DNA of 64,000 nucleotides from Collinsella sp. AF25-2LB (lineage in GTDB: Bacteria; Actinomycetota; Coriobacteriia; Coriobacteriales; Coriobacteriaceae): positions 1 through 64,000 of the forward strand of contig NZ_QRUF01000006.1 in the NCBI RefSeq assembly GCF_003458415.1. Direction: 5' to 3'. The position numbers and the translations under genes were made by a program. The notes under the pieces are model-generated. The model had not been told where the DNA came from. It was given only the letters and a program-made list of their open reading frames with translations, and did no database searches. Shown piece after piece: positions 17,069-25,108 of this stretch (its first letter is position 1; the number at the start of each line of letters is the position of its first letter).

Positions 17069-17689
17069 CTAGGCGTCCTTCGCGGCGAGATCGCGCGAGG
17101 TGACGATACGGTCGATCAGGCCGTAGTCGAGGGCCTCGGCAGCGGTCAGGTAGTTGTCGCGCTCGGTATCGGCCTGGACCTTCTCGATAGGCTGGCCCGA
17201 GGCGTCGGACAGGATCTGGTTGAGCTCGCGGCGGGTCTTCTTGATCTCCTCGGCCACGATCTCGATCTCGGTCTGCTGACCCTGGGCACCGCCGCTGGGC
17301 TGGTGAATCATGACCTTAGAGTGCGGCAGGCAAAAGCGCTTGCCCTTGGCGCCGGCCGAAAGCAGCACGGCGGCCATAGACGCGGCCATACCGACGCAAA
17401 TGGTGGAAACCTGCGGCTTAATGAAGTTCATGGTGTCCAGAATCGCCAGACCGGAGTAGACCTCGCCGCCGGGCGAATTGATGTAGAGCGAGATATCCTT
17501 CTCGGCATCCTGGCTCTCAAGATGCAGCAGCTGGGCAACGACCAGGTTGGCGCTAACGGAGTTGATCTCCTCGCCCAAGAAGATGATGCGATCGTTGAGC
17601 AGGCGCGAATAGATATCGTAGCTGCGCTCGCCGCGCGGCGTCTGCTCGATAACGTATGGCACGAGGGCGGAATCGAACTTGGCGATCAT
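17069..17689 (-). CDS. clpP: ATP-dependent Clp protease proteolytic subunit
   Basis: 206-residue serine protease that forms the Clp barrel. The catalytic Ser is in [14 protein letters not shown], His in [15 protein letters not shown] and Asp in the D-rich C-terminal third ([14 protein letters not shown] region). Three in-frame ATGs lie close together; the third, at 17689, has GGAG six bases upstream and gives the usual short N-terminus. The first ATG is at 17701. The gene is followed with one base by clpX. A 12-bp palindrome sits just upstream. Confidence 0.95.
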   Translation of the reverse strand: MIAKFDSALVPYVIEQTPRGERSYDIYSRLLNDRIIFLGEEINSVSANLVVAQLLHLESQDAEKDISLYINSPGGEVYSGLAILDTMNFIKPQVSTICVGMAASMAAVLLSAGAKGKRFCLPHSKVMIHQPSGGAQGQQTEIEIVAEEIKKTRRELNQILSDASGQPIEKVQADTERDNYLTAAEALDYGLIDRIVTSRDLAAKDA

Positions 17690-17712
17690 ACGCATCTCCA
17701 TTTCTCTTACGG

Positions 17713-17724
17713 ACCAATATTGGT
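17713..17724. promoter_or_regulatory. Perfect 12-bp palindrome ACCAATATTGGT upstream of clpP
   Basis: It lies 24 bases before the clpP start, inside the likely leader or promoter. It matches neither CIRCE nor the direct-repeat CtsR box, so the binding factor, if any, is unknown. Confidence 0.3.
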
Positions 17725-17734
17725 TCTAGACAAA

Positions 17735-17775
17735 CGTACGGTGCCCGCATGCTATGCATTGGCTGGCACCGTACG
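17735..17775 (-). terminator. Hairpin between tig and clpP
   Basis: Perfect 11-bp arms CGTACGGTGCC/GGCACCGTACG around a 19-base loop, followed by TTTG on the minus strand. It is a likely, perhaps leaky, tig terminator. Confidence 0.55.
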
Positions 17776-17851
17776 AAGCAACCGGATAACCGGTGTATAA
17801 CTTTACCCCATCACGGACGCGTGCATGCGCTCGTGGGAAAGGTGGCGAGAA

Positions 17852-19150
17852 TTACTCGGCGTCCTGGGCGGTCTCGTCGACCTCGGTCACCTTGGCGTTC
17901 TCGACCAGGTAGTCGACGGCCTTGGAGCGACGGATGGACTCGCGGACGGCAGGCATGCGGCCATCGGCGATGAACTCGGCCTTGGAAGCCTCGATGTCCT
18001 TGACGCCAGCCTTCTCGAACTCGGCGTTGATGTCGTCCTCGGTGACCTCGATCTTGAGCTCGCGGGCGAGGGCGTCCAGAGCCAGGGACTCACGGGCAAC
18101 GTCGTTGGCCTGCTTATGCAGGTCGCCGATGAACTGCTCCATGGTCAGACCGGAAGCGGGCAGCCAGGTGTCCAGGGTCATGCCGCGGGCAGCGAGGTTG
18201 GACAGGAAGTTCTGGCCAAGCTCCTCAAAGACGGACTGCTCGTAGTCGGCGTCCATCTCGTCGAGCTGCAGGCGCTCGGCGAGAGCGGAGACGCAACGGT
18301 TCTCCTTCTCGGCCGGGAGGCGGGAAGCCTTGTCCTGCTCGATCTCGATCTTGATGGCGTCGCGCATAGCGTCGATGCTGTCGAAGCCGAAGTCGGACTT
18401 GACAAGCTCGTCGGTGAGCTCGGGGGTGTTGCGGACCTTGATGCCCTTGACGGTGACCTCGACGGTGTGGGTCTCGGCCTCCTCGCCCTCCTCGACCTCG
18501 TCGGTCCAGGTGACGGTCTTGACGTCGTCAACGTTAGCACCGATCAGGGCCTCGTTGAACTCCTTGGGGTTGCTGTCGTTACCGGCGATGAGCATGCGAC
18601 CCTCGGCGGCAAAGTTGTCGGCGTTCTCGACGGCCTTGAGGTCGACGGTCACATAGTCGTCAGCCTCGACAGCGCGACCCTCAACGTCCTCGAAGGTGGC
18701 ACGGTAGTTGAGGAGCATCTCGACCTGGTTGTTGATCTCGGACTCGGTGACCTCCGCGGGGGGCATCTCGATCTCGACAGCGTCGAAGGAGGAGAGCTCG
18801 GCAGCAGGACGCAGGGAGAACTCGACGGTGTAGGTGTAGTCCTCGTGATCCTTGGCGAGGTCGAGCTCCTTGTAGTCACCGTTCTTGGTGGGGACGATGT
18901 CCAGCTCGTTGAGGACGGCGGGCTCGTTGGCGGCGATCAAGTCGTTGGTGGCCTGAGCGAGGGTAGCCTCGGCGCCAAGTGCGGAGTCGATGACCGGACG
19001 GGGAGCCTTACCGGCACGGAAGCCCGGGAAGCGGTACTTCTTGGCGGTGTCCTTGTAGGCCTTCTTGATCGCGGCGTCGACGTCGGCGGCCGGGATGGTG
19101 ACCGTAGCGGTGAGCTTGGCGTCCTTGACGTCAGAAGCGGTGATGTTCAA
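17852..19150 (-). CDS. tig: Trigger factor, ribosome-associated chaperone
   Basis: 432-residue folding factor with peptidyl-prolyl isomerase activity that binds nascent chains at the exit tunnel. The ribosome-binding signature is KKYRFPGFRAGKAPRPVI (residues about 38-55). The FKBP-type PPIase domain follows (EADDYVTVDLKAVE region), then the helical chaperone C-domain. I prefer the TTG at 19150 because AGGAGG lies six bases upstream, inside a potential longer frame starting with ATG at 19165. Gene order tig-clpP-clpX is the classical one. Confidence 0.93.
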   Translation of the reverse strand: MNITASDVKDAKLTATVTIPAADVDAAIKKAYKDTAKKYRFPGFRAGKAPRPVIDSALGAEATLAQATNDLIAANEPAVLNELDIVPTKNGDYKELDLAKDHEDYTYTVEFSLRPAAELSSFDAVEIEMPPAEVTESEINNQVEMLLNYRATFEDVEGRAVEADDYVTVDLKAVENADNFAAEGRMLIAGNDSNPKEFNEALIGANVDDVKTVTWTDEVEEGEEAETHTVEVTVKGIKVRNTPELTDELVKSDFGFDSIDAMRDAIKIEIEQDKASRLPAEKENRCVSALAERLQLDEMDADYEQSVFEELGQNFLSNLAARGMTLDTWLPASGLTMEQFIGDLHKQANDVARESLALDALARELKIEVTEDDINAEFEKAGVKDIEASKAEFIADGRMPAVRESIRRSKAVDYLVENAKVTEVDETAQDAE

Positions 19151-19241
19151 CACGTTCCTCCTCATACTGCCCAGCTTATCTGAGGTGCTGGTACCTTTAT
19201 GCAACAAAGAGTCGCGACGGCCGAAGCCGACGCAGGTGCGA

Positions 19242-19325
19242 TGGTGCGGGCGAAAGGACTCGAACCTTCACGGGAATCCCACCAGAACCTAAATCTGGCG
19301 CGTCTACCAATTCCGCCACGCCCGC
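19242..19325 (-). tRNA. tRNA-Leu (anticodon TAG)
   Basis: 84-base cloverleaf. The acceptor starts GCGGGCG and pairs with CGCCCGC before an encoded ACCA end. D-arm GGCGGAATTGGTAGACGCG, anticodon arm CCAGA-TTTAGGT-TCTGG, a short class II variable arm, and T-arm GGTTCGAGTCC are all visible. Confidence 0.95.
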
Positions 19326-19411
19326 ATGAGCGCACAGATTAGGAATGATAGCAGATACGAGCGGCAAGCGCACGCACACCTTTTACAGGCTCACGACCTC
19401 ACCACGAGTGC

Positions 19412-19445
19412 AATTGGCGGGGCGAGTTGCCCCACCCCGCCAATT
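19412..19445 (-). terminator. Hairpin after the molybdenum hydroxylase genes
   Basis: Perfect 11-bp stem AATTGGCGGGG/CCCCGCCAATT with a 12-base loop, about 20 bases after the stop. It has no clear T run. Confidence 0.45.
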
Positions 19446-19465
19446 ACGACTTGTTCGCTGACCCG

Positions 19466-22297
19466 CTACTCCCCCAGAAGGGCCTTCTCGGACGTGATGG
19501 GCAGCGAGCGCACCTGGTGGCCGGTGGCGTGCGCCACGGCCGAGGCCACGGCGGCGAGCGGCGTGTTGATGACGACCTCGCCGATCGACTTGGCGCCAAA
19601 CGGACCCGTCGGCTCGTAGCTCGGCTCAAAGGCTACGCGAATGCTGCCGATATCCAGGCGCGTGGGCAGCTTGTAGCTCATAAAGTTGCCGGTGCGCAGG
19701 CGGCCGCGGTCGTCGTGCTCAACAATCTCGTAGAGCGCATGGCCAATGCCCTGGGCAATGCCGCCCTCGGCCTGGACGCGCGCGAGCGCCTCGTTGATCA
19801 CGGTGCCGCAGTCAACGGCCGCCGCATAGTCCACCACAGTCACCTTGCCGGTGGCCTTGTCGACCTCGACCTCGGCAATGCCGGCCATAAACGGTGGAGG
19901 CGAAACGGGCAGGCAGGCAGAGGAGTGCGAGGTGAGCGCGTCGCCACCCGCGATGTTCTTGACGCACAGGTTGGCAAAGTCGCGCAGCGTGAGGTAGCGG
20001 TTCTGCTCGCGTGCGGCACGCTCGTCGGACAGGCGCACGTACTGGCCATCGAACACCACAGCGGCGGCGTCCACGTCCCACATCTGGGCGGCCTTGGCGC
20101 AGATCTTCTCGCGCAGCTCGGTCGCGGCGTTCTTGGCTGCCAGGCCCGTCACGTACGTGCCCGAGCTCGCGTACGAGCCGGCATCGAACGGAGACACGTC
20201 GGTGTCCACGCCGCGCACCACGATCAGCGAGCTTTCAACGCCCAGCTCCTCAGCGGCAATCTGCGCCAGAATCGTGTCGACGCCCATGCCGTTGTCGGTG
20301 GCGCCGGTCGAAATCGTAATAAAGCCATCCTCTTCCAGGCGCATGTCGATACCGGCAATGTCGACGTTGGAGATGCCCGAGCCCTGCATGGTGAGCGCGC
20401 AGCCCAGGGCGCGCACGCGGTCGCCCAGGTCCACAGCCAGCGGCTTGTCGCGCCAGCCGATCATGTCCATCGCGCGCAGCAGACAGCGGTCGAGCGCGCA
20501 GGCGTTGAGCTTCTCGTTGTAGTACTGCGGCATGATCTCGCCCTCGCGCACGATGTTCTTAAGGCGCAGGTCGGCGGGGTCCATGTGCAGCATGTCGGCG
20601 AGCTCGTTGACGGCGCTCTCCACGGCAAACTGGCCCTGGGTGGCACCATAGCCGCGATACGCGCCGCCGCGGTTGGTGTTGGTGTAGACGGCATCCCACC
20701 TAAAGCGGCTCGCCTTCACATGGTTGTAGATGGGCAGGCTCTTGTGGCCTGAGAGACCGATCGTCGTGGTAGCGTGCTCACCGTACGCGCCGGCGTTGGA
20801 CAGCGTATGCAGGTCGATGACCGTGATGGTGCCGTCGTTCATGGCGCCCAGCTTAACGGTCATCTGCATCTGGTGGCGCGAGTTGCCCGCGGTGATGGTC
20901 TCCTCGCGGGTGTAGCAGCAGTAGCTCGAACGGCCGGTCTGCTGCGTCACAAACGCAACGAAGATCTCGCAGCAGCCCGTCTGCTTGGAGCCAAAGCCAC
21001 CGCCGATGCGCGGCTTAATGACCTGCACCTGCGACTGCGGAATGTCGAGCGACTGCGCGACCATGCGGCGCACGTGGAAGGGCACCTGCGTAGAGGTGGT
21101 CACCGAGATGCGTCCGAATGCGTCAGTCGTCGCGAAGGCACGGAAGGTCTCCATGGGCGCGGTCTGCGTGGCCTGGCTGGTGTAAGTGCGCTCAAAGACG
21201 ATGTCGCTCTGGGCGAAGGCCTCGTCAAGGTCACCAAAGTCGCTCGTGCCGCTGCACACCAGGTTGCGCGGAACGTCGCCGCCCTGCGGGAACATAAAGG
21301 TCACGTCGCCCTCGGGGTGGACCACGATATCGTTATCGAGTGCCTGGGTAAAGTCGAGCAGGGGCTCGAGCACCTCATAGTCGACCTTGATGAGCTTGAG
21401 CGCCTTGTCGGCGGCCTCCTCGGTTTCGGCGGCAACAATCGCCACCTCCTCGTTTTGATAGCGCACGAGGTTCTCGAGGATCAGGCGGTCGTAGGGACTC
21501 GGCTGCGGATAGCTCTGACCGGCGATGGTAAAGCGGCGCTTGGGCACGTCCTCGTAAGTGTAAACGCCCACGACGCCGGGCACCTTCAGGGCACGCGACG
21601 TATCGATGGAGCGGATCTTGGCGCGGGCATAGGGGCTGCGCTTGAGTTTGACGATCAGGGCGCCGGCGGGCACCATATCGCCCGTGTAGACGGGACGGCC
21701 CTCGAGCAGCGCCTTCGAGTCCTTCTTGGGCTGCTTATGGGTGATCTGCTTGTACGAGACACCGTCGCAGCTGGTGTCGTTGACCGGCAGCTCGGGCATC
21801 TCAAAGCCCACCTGCACGCCGGACTCGTTGAGGAAGCGGACAATGGCGCGCAGCTGGCTCTCGTAGCCGCTGCAACGGCAGAGGTTGCCGGCGAGCTGGC
21901 GCGACAGCTCCTCGCGCGTGGCGACGAGGCTCGGGTCCTCCTTGGCGGCGCGGGCGAGCGCCAGCACGTTCATGATGAGGCCGGGGGCGCAAAAACCGCA
22001 CTGCTCGGCGCCTTCGGCAGCCATCGCGCGGGCGAGCGCCTCGGACTCGGCCTTGAGGCCCTCGAGCGTGGTGACGGAGCGGCCCTCGACGCGCGCGGCG
22101 GGAACCGAGCAGCTCAGCACCGGGTCGCCGTCGAGCCACACCGTGCACAGGCCGCAGTTGGTGGTTTCGCAGGCGCAGCGTACCGACCCGCAGCCCTGCT
22201 CGCGCAGCAGCGCAAAGAGCATGGTGTCAGGGGCAATCTGAACCTTGACCTTGCGACCGTTGAGCGTAAAAGAAAGATCGATGAGTTTGGCAGCCAT
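19466..22297 (-). CDS. Xanthine dehydrogenase-family molybdenum hydroxylase, fused [2Fe-2S] and molybdopterin subunits
   Basis: 943-residue protein. Residues 1-155 form the small iron-sulfur subunit: the first cluster uses CACETTNCGLC plus a later Cys, the second uses QCGFCAPG and LCRCSGY. The rest is the molybdopterin-binding large subunit with GGGFGSKQTGC, GAYRGYGATQGQFAVESA and the catalytic Glu in GAKSIGEVV. It hydroxylates a purine, aldehyde or other heterocycle using water. In many clostridia the two parts are separate genes. The start overlaps the FAD-subunit stop by one base (TAATG). Substrate is unassigned; selenium dependence is possible but not shown by sequence. Confidence 0.88.
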   Translation of the reverse strand: MAAKLIDLSFTLNGRKVKVQIAPDTMLFALLREQGCGSVRCACETTNCGLCTVWLDGDPVLSCSVPAARVEGRSVTTLEGLKAESEALARAMAAEGAEQCGFCAPGLIMNVLALARAAKEDPSLVATREELSRQLAGNLCRCSGYESQLRAIVRFLNESGVQVGFEMPELPVNDTSCDGVSYKQITHKQPKKDSKALLEGRPVYTGDMVPAGALIVKLKRSPYARAKIRSIDTSRALKVPGVVGVYTYEDVPKRRFTIAGQSYPQPSPYDRLILENLVRYQNEEVAIVAAETEEAADKALKLIKVDYEVLEPLLDFTQALDNDIVVHPEGDVTFMFPQGGDVPRNLVCSGTSDFGDLDEAFAQSDIVFERTYTSQATQTAPMETFRAFATTDAFGRISVTTSTQVPFHVRRMVAQSLDIPQSQVQVIKPRIGGGFGSKQTGCCEIFVAFVTQQTGRSSYCCYTREETITAGNSRHQMQMTVKLGAMNDGTITVIDLHTLSNAGAYGEHATTTIGLSGHKSLPIYNHVKASRFRWDAVYTNTNRGGAYRGYGATQGQFAVESAVNELADMLHMDPADLRLKNIVREGEIMPQYYNEKLNACALDRCLLRAMDMIGWRDKPLAVDLGDRVRALGCALTMQGSGISNVDIAGIDMRLEEDGFITISTGATDNGMGVDTILAQIAAEELGVESSLIVVRGVDTDVSPFDAGSYASSGTYVTGLAAKNAATELREKICAKAAQMWDVDAAAVVFDGQYVRLSDERAAREQNRYLTLRDFANLCVKNIAGGDALTSHSSACLPVSPPPFMAGIAEVEVDKATGKVTVVDYAAAVDCGTVINEALARVQAEGGIAQGIGHALYEIVEHDDRGRLRTGNFMSYKLPTRLDIGSIRVAFEPSYEPTGPFGAKSIGEVVINTPLAAVASAVAHATGHQVRSLPITSEKALLGE

Positions 22298-23211
22298 TAG
22301 CGCACCTCGCTAGAATCGACGCCGGGCACGCGGCGGCAGGAATACTCGTCCGTGGCGTGCTTGGGAATCTGCACGCCCTCGAGCTCGCGGGCAAGCGCGG
22401 CCGAAAGCTCAATGCCGGCGGCGCGGCGCACGGCCTGAATCGCCAGCGGGGCCGAGATGCGGCGGCGGTAGTCGGCCGAGCCCCACAGGTTGGTGCCGTA
22501 GCTCAGGGTACGCACGGATGCGGCAAGGGCGCACAGCTCGTCCTCGGAAGGCTGCTCGTTCACCAGGCCGCATGCCTCGCCCCGCAGCAGGGTCGCGCGC
22601 AGCGGGCGGGCACCCACGGTGACGTGCCAGGAGCCGTCCCACCAGGCGGCGGTGACGTTCAGCGAGGGGAAGTCGGTCGCGGCCTTGCGCACGGCCTCGT
22701 AGCTTGCGCGGTAGTCGTGTTTAACGACCACAACATGCTCGATCACGTCGCGCACGTAGCCCATGTTCACAAACTCGGCGAGCGGCACGCGGCCGGCACC
22801 TGTCAGCTTAACGTATGAATCGAGTGCCAAAAAAGCCGAAAGCACGTCCGAGAAGCCAAAGCGGCCGTAGATGCTGCCGCCCACCGTGGCGGTATTGCGC
22901 AGCTGCACGCCCACGATATCGTGGACGGCAAACTCAAAGACATTGTTGACGAGCGCGTTGAGCTCGGCATGGCGCTCGAGCTGGCGTAGGGTGCACATGG
23001 CACCGATGCGAAACTCGGTCTCGGTCTCCTCGATCTGATCGAGTCCGCAGGCCGAAAGGTCAATCGCCGTCGCCACGCGACGCGAACCCAGGCGCATCCA
23101 GATGCCGCCGCCCACAATCTTGTTGTTGCGGTTCTTCTGTAAGAGCTCATAGGCTTCGGCCGCGTTTCCAACACGGACGTAGGTACCGAACTTGAGCACG
23201 TTCTCCCCCAT
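22297..23211 (-). CDS. FAD-binding subunit of the molybdenum hydroxylase
   Basis: 304-residue CO-dehydrogenase/xanthine dehydrogenase medium-subunit type protein. The FAD contact regions are visible as NNKIVGGGIWMRLGSRRVAT (about residue 29) and LRNTATVGGSIYGRFGFSD (about residue 105). A C-terminal CO_deh_flav_C-like domain follows. It passes electrons from the Fe-S clusters of the fused partner to the acceptor. It is first in the two-gene operon and overlaps the partner start by one base. The start at 23211 is ATG with a weak GAGA-type ribosome site. Confidence 0.87.
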   Translation of the reverse strand: MGENVLKFGTYVRVGNAAEAYELLQKNRNNKIVGGGIWMRLGSRRVATAIDLSACGLDQIEETETEFRIGAMCTLRQLERHAELNALVNNVFEFAVHDIVGVQLRNTATVGGSIYGRFGFSDVLSAFLALDSYVKLTGAGRVPLAEFVNMGYVRDVIEHVVVVKHDYRASYEAVRKAATDFPSLNVTAAWWDGSWHVTVGARPLRATLLRGEACGLVNEQPSEDELCALAASVRTLSYGTNLWGSADYRRRISAPLAIQAVRRAAGIELSAALARELEGVQIPKHATDEYSCRRVPGVDSSEVR

Positions 23212-23273
23212 CTCTTTACTTGTCCAGTACCCCTAAGTGTACCAAACGAGGGTGCACGGCCCTCACCACCATA

Positions 23274-23306
23274 GAAAAAGGCTCCCAGCACAAATGCTGG
23301 GAGCCT
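23274..23306 (-). terminator. Rho-independent terminator of gdhA
   Basis: 12-bp stem AGGCTCCCAGCA/TGCTGGGAGCCT with a 4-base loop and a five-T tail on the minus strand. Confidence 0.92.
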
Positions 23307-23331
23307 CATCAGGTGCTATGTCGAGCTGGGC

Positions 23332-24687
23332 TTAGCAGACGCCCTGGGCGAGCATGGCGTCGGCGACCTTCAGGAAGCCGGCGATGTTGGCGCCCATGAC
23401 AAAGTTGCCCTCCTGGCCATACTCCTTGGCGGTGTCGTCCACATTGTGGAACATGCCGCGCATGAGCTGCTCGAGCTTGCCGTCGACCTCCTCAAAGGTC
23501 CAGGACAGGTGCTCGGCGTTCTGGCTCATCTCCAGGCCGGACACGAGCACGCCGCCGGCGTTGGCAGCCTTGCCGGGCATAAAGGCGACGCCGTTCTCCT
23601 GGAAGTAGTTCGTGGCCTCGATGGTCGTGGGCATGTTTGCGCCCTCGCCGACCACCTTGCAGCCGTTGGCGACGAGCGCCTGGGCGTCCTCGAGCAGCAG
23701 CGTGTTCTCGCGAGCGCAGGGCAGCGCGATGTCGCAGGGCAGCTGCCAAACGCCGCGGCCGTCGCCCTCGTGCCACACGGCACCGGGCTTCTCGTCAACG
23801 TACATGGCGAGCGTGACGCCCTTGTCGTGGCCAGAGCGCTTCTGGTTGTAGACGTGCTCGAGCACGGAGTAGTCGATGCCGTCGGGATCCTCGACCCAGC
23901 CGTGGGTATCGGAGCAGGCCAGCACCTTGCCGCCGAGCTGGGAAACCTTCTGGACGGCGTAGATGGCAACGTTACCGGAGCCGTGAACGACGACGTTCTT
24001 GCCCTCGAAGGAGTCGCCGCGGCTCTTGAGGTACTCGTCCACAAAGTAGACCAGGCCGTAGCCAGTGGCCTCGGTGCGGGCGAGCGAGCCGCCAAAGGAG
24101 AGGCCCTTGCCGGTGAGGACGCCGGTCCACTCGTTGGTCAGGCGCTTGTACTGACCGAACATGTAGGCAACCTCGCGGCCGCCAACGCCCAGGTCGCCGG
24201 CGGGAACGTCGGTGTTGGGGCCGATGTGACGATAGAGCTCGGTCATGAAGGACTGGCAGAAGTGCATGATCTCGTTGTTGGACTTGCCCTTGGGGTCAAA
24301 GTCGGAACCGCCCTTGCCGCCGCCCATGGGAAGGGTGGTCAGGCTGTTCTTGAGGATCTGCTCCAGGCCCAGGAACTTGAGCATGCCCAGGGTGACCGTC
24401 GGGTTAAAGCGCAGGCCGCCCTTGTAGGGTCCAATGGCAGAGTTGAACTCGACGCGGTAACCGCGGTTGACCTGGACCTTGCCCTGGTCGTCGACCCAGG
24501 GAACACGGAACATGACGATGCGCTCGGGCTCGACAAGGCGCTCCAGTAGGGCGGCCTCCTCGTACTCGGGGTGGGCGTCGAGCGCCGGCTGGATGGTGCC
24601 GAGGATCTCGGTCGCGGCCTGGATGAACTCAGGCTGCTCGGGATAGCGGGCCTTGAGCTCGTCGAGAACTTTCTGCGTGTAGCTCAT
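23332..24687 (-). CDS. gdhA: NADP-type glutamate dehydrogenase
   Basis: 451-residue hexameric enzyme that interconverts 2-oxoglutarate plus ammonia and glutamate. The glutamate-binding region RVEFNSAIGPYKGGLRF is followed by the catalytic Lys motif PMGGGKGGSDFDPKGKS near residue 125, and a Rossmann domain with VVHGSGNVAIYAVQK near residue 235. Length matches the small hexameric class used for ammonia assimilation. The ATG at 24687 has GGAGG four bases upstream; a longer frame to 24735 has none. It is monocistronic with its own terminator. Confidence 0.95.
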   Translation of the reverse strand: MSYTQKVLDELKARYPEQPEFIQAATEILGTIQPALDAHPEYEEAALLERLVEPERIVMFRVPWVDDQGKVQVNRGYRVEFNSAIGPYKGGLRFNPTVTLGMLKFLGLEQILKNSLTTLPMGGGKGGSDFDPKGKSNNEIMHFCQSFMTELYRHIGPNTDVPAGDLGVGGREVAYMFGQYKRLTNEWTGVLTGKGLSFGGSLARTEATGYGLVYFVDEYLKSRGDSFEGKNVVVHGSGNVAIYAVQKVSQLGGKVLACSDTHGWVEDPDGIDYSVLEHVYNQKRSGHDKGVTLAMYVDEKPGAVWHEGDGRGVWQLPCDIALPCARENTLLLEDAQALVANGCKVVGEGANMPTTIEATNYFQENGVAFMPGKAANAGGVLVSGLEMSQNAEHLSWTFEEVDGKLEQLMRGMFHNVDDTAKEYGQEGNFVMGANIAGFLKVADAMLAQGVC

Positions 24688-24898
24688 GCTTCCTCCAATT
24701 GATGGAAAAGAAAGGTGTCGTTCGCGGCGCCCCATGCGCCGTGAGCTTTATCGAGTATGGATAATATCGCACTGTTGCTACAAAGTTACGAATAAGGCAA
24801 CGAGCGGATGTTTCATTTTGATTACGATGCAGGTAGATAGCTTTTTGACCGCCTGACGAGCAAATCGCGTGTTTCGAAGCTGTTTCCCGCACGTTTCG

Positions 24899-24937
24899 AA
24901 ACCACCACAAAGGTGCCTGTCCCCAATGTGGTGGTTT
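24899..24937. repeat. Hairpin with GGGGACAGGCACC in the loop
   Basis: Perfect 11-bp arms AAACCACCACA/TGTGGTGGTTT enclose AAGGTGCCTGTCCCCAA. It lies 14 bases beyond the 3' end of tRNA-Sec and could help end that transcript. The loop motif is shared with other GGGACAG hairpins in the window. Confidence 0.6.
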
Positions 24938-24950
24938 TGGCGAGATGCGT

Positions 24951-25047
24951 TGGCGGGAACGTATGTGAATCGAACACATCCAAGACGTTTTGCACGCCTC
25001 ACAACGGTTTTGAGGACCGCGGGGCCCACCGGAGCCCATCCGCTCCC
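24951..25047 (-). tRNA. selC: tRNA-Sec (anticodon TCA), selC
   Basis: 97-base selenocysteine tRNA with encoded GCCA end. It has a long acceptor stem (GGGAGCGG with ACGTTCCC), D-arm GGGCTCCGGTGGGCCC, anticodon arm CGGTCCTCAAAACCG with TCA, an extended variable arm (TGTGAGGCGTGCAAAACGTC region) and a T-arm ATGTGTTCGATTCACAT. It decodes in-frame UGA as Sec. It lies 61 bases downstream of selB on the same strand, so selA-selB-selC may be one transcript. Confidence 0.96.
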
Positions 25048-25108
25048 AAACGTGGCGGTATTTTACCAAACTAGCAGGGCGTCGTGGCGAACAGCGATAC
25101 GGCAGCCC

